Below are positions 57,302 through 64,000 of a DNA stretch of 64,000 bases, piece after piece. Position 1 is the first letter of the stretch. Each line of letters opens with the position of its first letter. Below the pieces are notes generated by a model. That model made no database searches. It was not told the DNA's origin and saw only the letters and a program-made list of their open reading frames with translations. A program made the position numbers and the translations under genes. The DNA is from Affinirhizobium straminoryzae (GTDB lineage Bacteria > Pseudomonadota > Alphaproteobacteria > Rhizobiales > Rhizobiaceae), in contig NZ_VJMG01000007.1 in assembly GCF_007004135.1 (NCBI RefSeq), positions 18,711-82,710 on the forward strand, given 5' to 3'.

Positions 57302-57660
57302 TTTTCTTTTATCCTTCCCCCAGTGGATGGGTACGGAGACCGCACAAACGCCAAAAGCGCCCGCAAGACAATAGGAGCGTAAACGGTTTCGACAATATGC
57401 TGGCATTTTTGCGGCATCAAACTGGCGCATTTGGACATGTTGTCGCAACCATCCTGGATTTTCCACATCCCCCACAATCAGGAGCAGCAGCGATATCGAG
57501 GGCGGGACGGAAAGACGTATTGGTTAACAGATCTTAGGATTCAAGGCGCATTAATCATAGTTTTGAGCAAATTTGCCCCTACTGAGGTCACTTTCAGAAA
57601 CGAAATGCTCCCTTCATCAGAAGTCGCCCGCACCGTCGGGTGAGAAGGAAGGAGCATTGC
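57302..57660. other. 359-base intergenic region between oppA-type and peptidase genes
   Basis: No gene seen. It contains the divergent promoters: for the transporter on the minus strand a candidate lies at 57368-57395, and for the peptidase no clear promoter beyond an A/T-rich stretch near 57515-57570. The GAAGGAAGGAGC ribosome site of the peptidase ends the region. Confidence 0.5.
57368..57395 (-). promoter_or_regulatory. Promoter candidate for the peptide transporter
   Basis: On the minus strand TTGTCG (57390-57395), 16 bases, TATTGT (57368-57373), about 65 bases before the binding-protein start. Confidence 0.4.
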
Positions 57661-58104
57661 ATGCGCTTGGTGTTCTGCGTCGCGCTGGCTGGCGTCTTGA
57701 GTGTCTCGTCCGTCCTGGCGGACGACGCGACCAATGTGAAAAAACGTCGCGCCAACCTGTTCAAGCATGATTACCGCGCCGCCTACACGGTGCAGCGGGT
57801 CAGCGTGAAGACGGAGTGCTTTCCCGAGAAGCTGGAGGCGATCCTCGCCCATATCGGCGAGAAGACCGGCCACAAGCCTGTCGTCACCTCCGGGCACCGG
57901 CCGCGCGCCGGGGGCTCCCAGCACAGCGATTGCCTGGCGGCCGACATACGCGTGCCCGGCGTTTCCGACCGGGCGATCATCGCAGCCGCCGAGACAGCCC
58001 CCGGCATCGGCGGGATCGGCCGCTACTGCAACGGCATCATCCATGTCGATGTCGGCCCGAAACGCCGCTGGGCCTATTGCGGACGCGCTGGACGGGAAGG
58101 CTGA
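57661..58104 (+). CDS. Exported M15A-type peptidase (D-Ala-D-Ala carboxypeptidase-like)
   Basis: A 147-residue protein with a signal peptide (about 1-20, then D-D-A-T) and an M15A zinc peptidase domain: His in S-G-H-R-P, the S-Q-H-S-D-C-L-A-A-D-I ligand pair, and the second H in I-H-V-D-V-G. Probably trims peptidoglycan peptides. The start is the ATG at 57661 after GAAGGAAGGAGC. Its stop touches the stop of murJ on the other strand with no spacer. Confidence 0.88.
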   Translation: MRLVFCVALAGVLSVSSVLADDATNVKKRRANLFKHDYRAAYTVQRVSVKTECFPEKLEAILAHIGEKTGHKPVVTSGHRPRAGGSQHSDCLAADIRVPGVSDRAIIAAAETAPGIGGIGRYCNGIIHVDVGPKRRWAYCGRAGREG

Positions 58105-59673
58105 TCAGCCTTTCGGCTTGCGCTTCAGGTTGCGACGGATCATGCCGAGATCGGCACCGCCGATCGCAAAGGCCGCGACGAAATAGACGATCATGGCGAT
58201 GCCGATCAGCACAAACAGGGCCGTGACCTTGTACAGCAGCGGCGTACCCGGCACCAGCCAGGGGCTGGCATGGCCAAGCGCATAGGTAAGCGCCGCGCAC
58301 ATCACCCCGGTTGCCACGAGCAGCAGGGCGGCGCGTTTCGCCAGCGCCCATTCCCATACGAGATCGCCACGACGCAGCAGCGTGGTGAACAGCAGCACCG
58401 TGTTGATCAGTCCGGCCGCGGCCTCCGCAGTGGCGATGCCCCGCTCGGCAATCAGCGGAAAGAGCGTGATTGCCAGCCCTGAATTGATGACGACGGAGAT
58501 CATCGTGAAGCGCATCGGGGTCCTGGTGTCCTCGCGCGCATAAAAGCCGGGCTGCAGCGCCTTGATCATCACGAAGCCCGGCAGGCCGAGGCCGTAGATG
58601 GCGAGGATCGAAGCCACCACCGTGGTGTTGTCCGCCGTGAAGGCGCCGCGCTCGTAGAGCACGCGAATGATGGCATCCGACAGGATCCACAATCCGCCGG
58701 CCGCCGGCAGCGTCAGGAACAGCACGAATTCCAGCGAGCGGTTCTGGATGCTTGCCGCCTCCTTCATGTGGCCGGATTTCAGCGCGCGCGCCAGTTCCGG
58801 CAGAAGCACCACGCCGACCGCCACGCCAACGACGCCGAGCGGCAACTGGTAGATGCGATCGGCATATTGCAGGGCGGCAATCGCGCCCTCCTTCGAGGAG
58901 GCAATCGCCTGGCCGATGATCTGGTTGATCTGTGTAACGCCGCCGGTCATGGCGGCCGGAATGGCCAGCACCAGCAGGCGCTTCACGTTGGGCGTCATGC
59001 GCGGCATGCGGAAACGGATGCTGATACCGGCTCTCAAGACACCGACATAGACCACGGCAAGCTGCAGGATGCCCGCAACAAGAACGCTCCAGGCGAGATA
59101 CCAGGCCGTCGTCAGCGGATCGGTCCCGGTCCACAGCGCATAGAACAGCGCGCTGATCATCACCAGATTGAGGAAGACCGGGGCGATGGCGGCGGCGAAG
59201 AAATGATGCAGCGAATTCAGCATGCCGCTCATCATCGCCGTCAGCGACATGCACATGAGATAGGGAAACATCACCGCCGCAAGGCGGATGGTGAGCGATG
59301 TCTTGTCCGCATCGTCGGCGAAGCCCGGCGCGATGATAAAGCGCACCAGGAGCGGCATGGAAAGTTCCATGACGATGGTGATCACCAGCAGCGCGGAGAA
59401 GAGAACGCCAAACACCTCTTCCGAAAACCGCTTGGCGCCTTCCACCCCGTTTGCCTCGATCTCCTTCGAAAAGAGCGGCACGAAGGCGGCATTGAAGGCG
59501 CCTTCGGCAAACAGGCGGCGAAACAGGTTGGGAAAGCGGAAGGCGGCGTAGAACACGTCTGCCATCGGCCCCGTGCCAAGGGCCGCCGCCATCAGCGTTT
59601 CACGGGCGAAGCCGAACACACGGCTGCCCAGCGTGGCACCGCCAACGGTGGCGAATTTCTTGACGAGGCTCAT
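58105..59673 (-). CDS. murJ: Lipid II flippase MurJ
   Basis: MATE-like flippase of 522 residues with about 14 TM segments, needed to move lipid II across the inner membrane. Family N-terminus [18 protein letters not shown] is present. ATG at 59673 overlaps the glnD stop (ATGA), so it is coupled to glnD. Confidence 0.95.
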   Translation of the reverse strand: MSLVKKFATVGGATLGSRVFGFARETLMAAALGTGPMADVFYAAFRFPNLFRRLFAEGAFNAAFVPLFSKEIEANGVEGAKRFSEEVFGVLFSALLVITIVMELSMPLLVRFIIAPGFADDADKTSLTIRLAAVMFPYLMCMSLTAMMSGMLNSLHHFFAAAIAPVFLNLVMISALFYALWTGTDPLTTAWYLAWSVLVAGILQLAVVYVGVLRAGISIRFRMPRMTPNVKRLLVLAIPAAMTGGVTQINQIIGQAIASSKEGAIAALQYADRIYQLPLGVVGVAVGVVLLPELARALKSGHMKEAASIQNRSLEFVLFLTLPAAGGLWILSDAIIRVLYERGAFTADNTTVVASILAIYGLGLPGFVMIKALQPGFYAREDTRTPMRFTMISVVINSGLAITLFPLIAERGIATAEAAAGLINTVLLFTTLLRRGDLVWEWALAKRAALLLVATGVMCAALTYALGHASPWLVPGTPLLYKVTALFVLIGIAMIVYFVAAFAIGGADLGMIRRNLKRKPKG

Positions 59674-62507
59674 GCTTCGGCTCGCGACTTCTTCGGCTGC
59701 GACCGGGAGACGGCCACGGGATCGGGCGCGATGATGCCGGAGGGCATGCCGCGGCGCAATTCATCTTCCTGTTCCGTGATCACCGTCTTCAATCGCTGCA
59801 CGATGGTGCCCTGACGGTTCTCGTTGGTGACCTTCTGGCCGACCAGATCCGTCACATAGAAGGTATCGATCACCTTCTCGCCGAAGGTGGTGATGCGGGC
59901 CGAATGGATGTCGAGCGACAGATCGGCCAGCACCACGGTCATGTCGGCGAGCAGACCGGTGCGGTCCAGCCCCTCCACCTCGATGACGGTGAACTTGTTG
60001 GAGAGCGTGTTGGATATGGTGACCGAGGGGTGGACGGTAAACGTCTTGTTCTTCTTCTTGGCGCGCGCCCGGGTGGCGATCACCTCCGGCAGGCGCTTCT
60101 TGCCGGCCAGCACGTCCTCGATCATACGGCAAACGGTGCCGGCGCGCCGCAACTCGTCCTCGTCGTCCTGGAATTCGCGGCTGATCAGGATCGTGTCCAG
60201 AGCGCGCCCATCGGTCGTCGTATAGATCTGTGCATCGGCAATGTTGGCGCCGGCTGCGGCACAGGCGCCCGCGATGATCGACAGGAGGCGCGGATGGTCC
60301 GGCGCCAGCACGGTGATCTCGGTGATTGCGCGGAAGCTGTCGGTGCGCACCATGGTGGCGAGCGCGTGGCCTGCCTTGTCCGCCTCGCGGATGAAGCCCG
60401 CATGCCGCACCTGATCCTCCAGGGCGACCGAAAGCAGATAGGGCTGGTAATGCAGCCGCGAATAGGTCTTGCGGTCCTTCTGGCTCCAGTCGGAAAGCGC
60501 CAGCGAAAGCGCCTCCTCCGCCGCCTTGGCCCGCTCCTTGCGGGAGACTTCCGAAAAACCGCCGGAGAGCAGCAGTTCGGTCTCGTAGTAAAGCGTGCGC
60601 AGCAGCTGACCCTTCCAGCCGTTCCACACGCCAGGGCCGACGGCGCGGATATCGCAGATCGTCAGAATCAGCAGGGCCTTCAGCCGGTCGAGCGACTGCA
60701 CCTTCTCGGCAAAGTCGGTGATGGTCTTGCGGTCGTGCAGATCGCGGGTCTGGGCGACCATAGACATCAGCAGATGCTGGTCGATCAGCCAGGCGACAAG
60801 TTCCGTCTGCTTCGGCTTCAGGCCGAAGCGCGGGCACAGCTTGCGGGCCACGCGCGCGCCGGCGATCGAGTGATCCTCCTGCCGGCCCTTGGCGATGTCG
60901 TGCAGCAGCACCGCGACATAGAGGGCCTCGCGCTCCTCGACATGGGGCATCAGCTTGTTGGCGAGCGGATGTTCCTCGGCGCAACGCCCCTTGTCGACTT
61001 CCGACAGAGCCTCGACGGCACGGATCAGATGCTCGTCCACTGTATAGTGGTGGTACATGCTGAACTGCATCATCGCGACGATCTTGCCGAATTCGGGAAT
61101 GAAGCGGCCGAGCACGCCCGCCTCGTTCATGCGTCGCAGCGTCAGCGCCGGTTCGAGCCGCGACGTCAGGATCGACAAGAACAGCCGGTTCGCTTCCGCA
61201 TTCTCGCGCAGCTCGTCATTGATGAGGGTGAGGCTGCGGGTGACGGCTTTCAGCGCATCAGGGTGATATTCCAGCCCGTGCAGATCCGCGACGTGGAAGA
61301 GGCGGATGATACTGACGGGATCGCGGCGAAAAACCTCGGGATCGGAGAGCGCGATGCGTCCCTGGTCCTCGACGAATTCGGCGCTGCCGGGGATCTTGCG
61401 CACGCGCTTGCGGAACCGGGTAATGACGCCTGTCAGTCCCGGTGCTGGCTTTGCCTGTTCCTCTTCCAGTGCGGCACAGAGAATCCGGGTCAGGTCGCCC
61501 ACATCCTTGGTGACCAGGAAATAGTGCTTCATGAAGCGCTCGACAGCCGAGAGGTTCGGCCGGTTGTGATAGCCGAGGCTTTCGGAGATCTCGCGCTGAA
61601 TATCGAAGGACAGGCGCTCCTCGGCCTTGCCGGTGAGGAAATGCATCTGGCAGCGCACCGCCCAGAGAAAATCCTCGGCCTTCTGGAACAGCCGCCATTC
61701 CTGGCGCGACAGGACGCCGAGCTTCACCAGCTGGGCAGCATCGCGCACGTGGTAATGATACTTGGCAATCCAGAACAGGGTCTGGATGTCGCGCAAGCCC
61801 CCCTTGCCTTCCTTGACATTGGGCTCGACCAGATAGCGCGTATCGCCCGCCTTCTGGTGGCGCAGGTCACGCTCGGCCAGCTTGGCGGCAATGAAATCGG
61901 GGCCGCTGTTGCGCACCACCTCCGCCTCGAAGCGGGACTGCAGCTCGTTCGCCAGGGCCGCCTCGCCGCAGATGAGGCGCATTTCGAGGATCGCCGTGCG
62001 GATCGTCATGTCCTGCTTGGAGAGCGTGATGCATTCATCGACGGAACGGGTGGCATGGCCCACCTTGAAGCCGAGATCCCAGAGCACATAGAGCAGGAAT
62101 TCCACGGCCTTGCGCACGTCCTCGGCATTGCGCGGCGGCATCAGAAACAGAAGATCGATGTCGGAGCCCGGCGCCAGCGTCCCGCGCCCATAGCCGCCGA
62201 CTGCCGTGACCGCCATGCGCGGGCCGGCCTTCGGATAGATGTGGCGTACCACGACGGCATGGATGATCTTGATCAGATGATCCTGCACCCAGGAAATCCG
62301 CTCGGCGCAATTCAGGCCGCTGCCCTCCTCGGCCAGAAGTGCACGCGCCTTGTCGCGTGCCTCGGCATTGGCGCGCTTCAGGACCGGCAGGAGGGCTGCC
62401 CGCACCTCCAGCAGGCGGGCAGCGCCGCCGGCGGCAATCGCATCGCATTCGCGGCCGAGCGCCTCCACGTCCAGAAGTTCGGAAAAATCGATCTCGTGTC
62501 TTGCCAT
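59670..62507 (-). CDS. glnD: Bifunctional uridylyltransferase/uridylyl-removing enzyme GlnD
   Basis: Sensor of glutamine that uridylylates and deuridylylates PII (GlnB/GlnK). Of 945 residues: nucleotidyltransferase domain with G-G-Y-G-R-G-T-L and catalytic D-I-D about residues 105-120, HD domain with L-L-H-D-I-A-K-G near 530, and two C-terminal ACT domains (about 735-800 and 845-910). Lengths and order match rhizobial GlnD. ATG at 62507. It sits at the top of the nitrogen cascade that ends in NtrC, the candidate activator of the rut promoter at 8504. Coupled to murJ. Confidence 0.97.
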   Translation of the reverse strand: MARHEIDFSELLDVEALGRECDAIAAGGAARLLEVRAALLPVLKRANAEARDKARALLAEEGSGLNCAERISWVQDHLIKIIHAVVVRHIYPKAGPRMAVTAVGGYGRGTLAPGSDIDLLFLMPPRNAEDVRKAVEFLLYVLWDLGFKVGHATRSVDECITLSKQDMTIRTAILEMRLICGEAALANELQSRFEAEVVRNSGPDFIAAKLAERDLRHQKAGDTRYLVEPNVKEGKGGLRDIQTLFWIAKYHYHVRDAAQLVKLGVLSRQEWRLFQKAEDFLWAVRCQMHFLTGKAEERLSFDIQREISESLGYHNRPNLSAVERFMKHYFLVTKDVGDLTRILCAALEEEQAKPAPGLTGVITRFRKRVRKIPGSAEFVEDQGRIALSDPEVFRRDPVSIIRLFHVADLHGLEYHPDALKAVTRSLTLINDELRENAEANRLFLSILTSRLEPALTLRRMNEAGVLGRFIPEFGKIVAMMQFSMYHHYTVDEHLIRAVEALSEVDKGRCAEEHPLANKLMPHVEEREALYVAVLLHDIAKGRQEDHSIAGARVARKLCPRFGLKPKQTELVAWLIDQHLLMSMVAQTRDLHDRKTITDFAEKVQSLDRLKALLILTICDIRAVGPGVWNGWKGQLLRTLYYETELLLSGGFSEVSRKERAKAAEEALSLALSDWSQKDRKTYSRLHYQPYLLSVALEDQVRHAGFIREADKAGHALATMVRTDSFRAITEITVLAPDHPRLLSIIAGACAAAGANIADAQIYTTTDGRALDTILISREFQDDEDELRRAGTVCRMIEDVLAGKKRLPEVIATRARAKKKNKTFTVHPSVTISNTLSNKFTVIEVEGLDRTGLLADMTVVLADLSLDIHSARITTFGEKVIDTFYVTDLVGQKVTNENRQGTIVQRLKTVITEQEDELRRGMPSGIIAPDPVAVSRSQPKKSRAEA

Positions 62508-62703
62508 GTCGTCCTGCCGCTCACCCGCCGAGGGGGCTATAGCCTGTTCTCAACGATCTTGCCCAGTCAAATCCGCTGGAGGATCGTGGAGTGAAAGACT
62601 GCCGCCAATCCCTTTACAGGCCCTTTCGATCCGGCTGCCAAGTCCTTTTGCGGCAAACCAGCCTCCCTTTTTCGCAAGGTGCCGCTGACCATCGTGAAAA
62701 GGG

Positions 62704-63693
62704 TCACACCTTGCGGCGCGCGGCGCGCCACTGCGACGGGCTGGTGCCGGTGACACGCCGAAACTCGCGATTGAAATTGGACTTGGTGGCAAAGCCGCAA
62801 TCGAACATCACGGCAGTCAACGGCCGCTCCGTCTCGTCCAGCAGGCGGCAGGCCTCTGCAATGCGGCGGTTGTTGACATATTGCGAGACATTAAGTCCGC
62901 TTGCCCGGTTGATGACGGCAGAGACATCGCGGGCCGGCATGCCGGCCTTTCGCGCCAGCCTAGCCAGGCTGAGATTCTCCTGCGCGTAGAGAGCCTCCAG
63001 CGCCTCGCCGATCCGCCGCAGGGCCGCCTCGTCCTCAGGCGTGGTGACGCTGCCCTGCTCCACCGGGGGGTCGGCAGGCACGTCCTCCCGCTCCGGCCAG
63101 AGATAATAGGCCCCGACGATGAGGATCGCGCCGATATTCATGCCCGTCACCGCCATCGGCACATAGGCATTGCCGTAGACAAGCGTGAAGGCCGAGAGAA
63201 GCGCATCGGTCAGCGCGAAAAAGGCGAGCAGCAGTGCGGTCACCCGCGCGGCCCGCAGCGTTGCCGTCGTCTTCTGCAGCGCCGCTTCCGTGATATCCTC
63301 CCGCCGGGTCAGCTGCCAGATCGCAAGGCCATAGCCGAGAAAGATCACCAGCAGCAGAGGATCCACGAACCAGGGCGCGAAGGCCACACCGAGCGCCTGC
63401 AGAAGCGGCGGCAGCGCATGCAGAAAGGGCCGTGCCACCGGCGCCGACGACAGCGCCCGGAATGTGAGATAGGCAAGCGGCGGCATGATCGCCGCCGTCA
63501 CCGGCTGCACCAGCATCAGCGGTCTGACGTCATAGCCGAAGCGCAGGCCGATGATCATGCCCTGCAGGGCATACAGGCAGAGGAAGGCGTTGAGATAGCG
63601 CCGCGACCCCGGCGCCTCCACACCCTTCAGATTCCGGTAGAGGATCAGCGCAACGACGAGACCGGCAATGAATGGCAGGGGAACGGAAAGCAA
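62704..63693 (-). CDS. Membrane-anchored AraC-family regulator
   Basis: A 329-residue protein: about six to seven TM segments in the first ~200 residues (V-P-L-P-F-I-A-G-L-V-V-A-L-I-L-Y at the start), then an AraC double helix-turn-helix (about 230-325, with V-M-F-D-C-G-F-A-T-K-S-N-F-N-R-E-F-R). The TM domain may sense a membrane or periplasmic signal. Start TTG at 63693 after AAGG; no better ATG is seen. Regulated genes unknown. The 196-base gap to glnD (62508-62703) shows no gene. Confidence 0.85.
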   Translation of the reverse strand: MLSVPLPFIAGLVVALILYRNLKGVEAPGSRRYLNAFLCLYALQGMIIGLRFGYDVRPLMLVQPVTAAIMPPLAYLTFRALSSAPVARPFLHALPPLLQALGVAFAPWFVDPLLLVIFLGYGLAIWQLTRREDITEAALQKTTATLRAARVTALLLAFFALTDALLSAFTLVYGNAYVPMAVTGMNIGAILIVGAYYLWPEREDVPADPPVEQGSVTTPEDEAALRRIGEALEALYAQENLSLARLARKAGMPARDVSAVINRASGLNVSQYVNNRRIAEACRLLDETERPLTAVMFDCGFATKSNFNREFRRVTGTSPSQWRAARRKV

Positions 63694-63847
63694 ATGCGCC
63701 GCCTTGAGATCTGAAACGTGATCGGGGTCGCCATTAGCATGGTTCGGGCCGAAGCGCAGGAGAGAAATGCAAGGCCCTGCCCGGCAAAGCTTGTCGAGAC
63801 ATCATTCCCGGTTTGAAAGCTGAAAAATCCCCCTCTGGCTGCCGCCA

Positions 63848-64000
63848 TCTCCCCCACAAGGGGGGAGACCCGGATGCCACCGCTTCATGCCGCTGGTCAC
63901 CTTCAAAACGGGGATAGGGTCCGGCAGACAGAAATGCCTCCCGAGAGCCTTTTCCGCGGAAGGCGGCGTTGCCTTGTTCTGTCTCCCCCCTTGTGGGGGA
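63848..64000. repeat. Inverted-repeat-bounded intergenic element (truncated by window)
   Basis: TCTCCCCCACAAGGGGGGAGA at 63848-63868 recurs inverted at 63982-64000 (TCTCCCCCC, TTGTGGGGGA), 113 bases apart, and a C-rich CCCCCTCTGG segment precedes the first. This matches the family of short palindromic repeats spread through Rhizobiaceae genomes. No coding capacity. The right end runs past the window. The stretch 63694-63847 shows no gene. Confidence 0.6.

Noticed and set aside
59904..62594. Open frame of 896 codons on the plus strand antisense to glnD
   Set aside because: It mirrors the glnD codons in a GC-rich genome; product is His/Arg/Gly-rich without domains, while glnD has full motifs.

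Overview
The window is a gene-dense, GC-rich alphaproteobacterial chromosome segment from a member of the Rhizobiaceae, close to Agrobacterium and Rhizobium; the genus cannot be fixed from sequence alone. Support comes from gene order (nfuA-tsaB-rimI-fur-olsA-miaB-phoH-ybeY-corC-lnt-praR-metK-trmB, with murJ-glnD beyond), from FnrN beside hemN with an anaerobox between them, and from rhizobial-type control signals (ROSE-like thermometer, Irr-like box, CTTGAA-type promoters). Most of it is core chromosome. No prophage, transposase, CRISPR array or rRNA operon was seen. One tRNA gene (Arg, anticodon ACG) is present.

Layout. 1-7.5 kb: pyrE (cut by the window edge), a membrane GGDEF protein, pyrC, a secreted Sel1-repeat protein, a proline-racemase-family enzyme, cysQ and hemN. 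7.5-12.5 kb: fnrN and the pyrimidine catabolic genes rutA-B-C-D-F, behind a sigma-54 promoter with candidate NtrC, IHF and FNR sites. 12.6-15.1 kb: a three-gene coupled operon (tautomerase, cupin, DUF4865) divergent from a LysR regulator across a palindrome. 15.1-19.1 kb: tRNA-Arg, an orphan histidine kinase and a chemoreceptor. 19.2-24.5 kb: rpmH-rnpA-yidC, yihA, a RskA-like anti-sigma factor without a sigma gene next to it, and argB. 24.5-31.6 kb: EamA transporter, HAD phosphatase, EF-hand protein, LOG-family protein, dapD-dapE and two tandem paralogous membrane proteins. 31.5-34.5 kb: def, a vapBC-type toxin-antitoxin pair, fmt and truA in one transcription direction. 34.7-37.7 kb: rmuC, a ribokinase, and a small heat-shock gene with a sigma-32-type promoter and ROSE-like leader, followed by DUF1150. 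37.7-51.3 kb: a long leftward block of core genes from trpS to trmB. 51.5-57.3 kb: a VOC protein and an OppABC(DF)-type peptide ABC transporter. 57.6-64 kb: M15 peptidase, murJ, glnD, a membrane-anchored AraC regulator and an inverted repeat running off the window.

The main physiological themes are nitrogen and oxygen control (rut, fnrN, hemN, glnD), pyrimidine metabolism (synthesis by pyrE and pyrC, breakdown by rut), translation and RNA modification (rpmH, rnpA, truA, fmt, def, miaB, trmB, tsaB, rimI, ybeY, trpS) and iron or Fe-S control (nfuA with an Irr-like box, fur/mur). The items most worth follow-up are the composite rut control region, the toxin-antitoxin module between def and fmt with an apparent -1 frame switch in the antitoxin, the candidate pseudoknot in the metK leader, and the tandem membrane paralogs after dapE. 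All regulatory calls are motif matches read by eye and are inference until tested.
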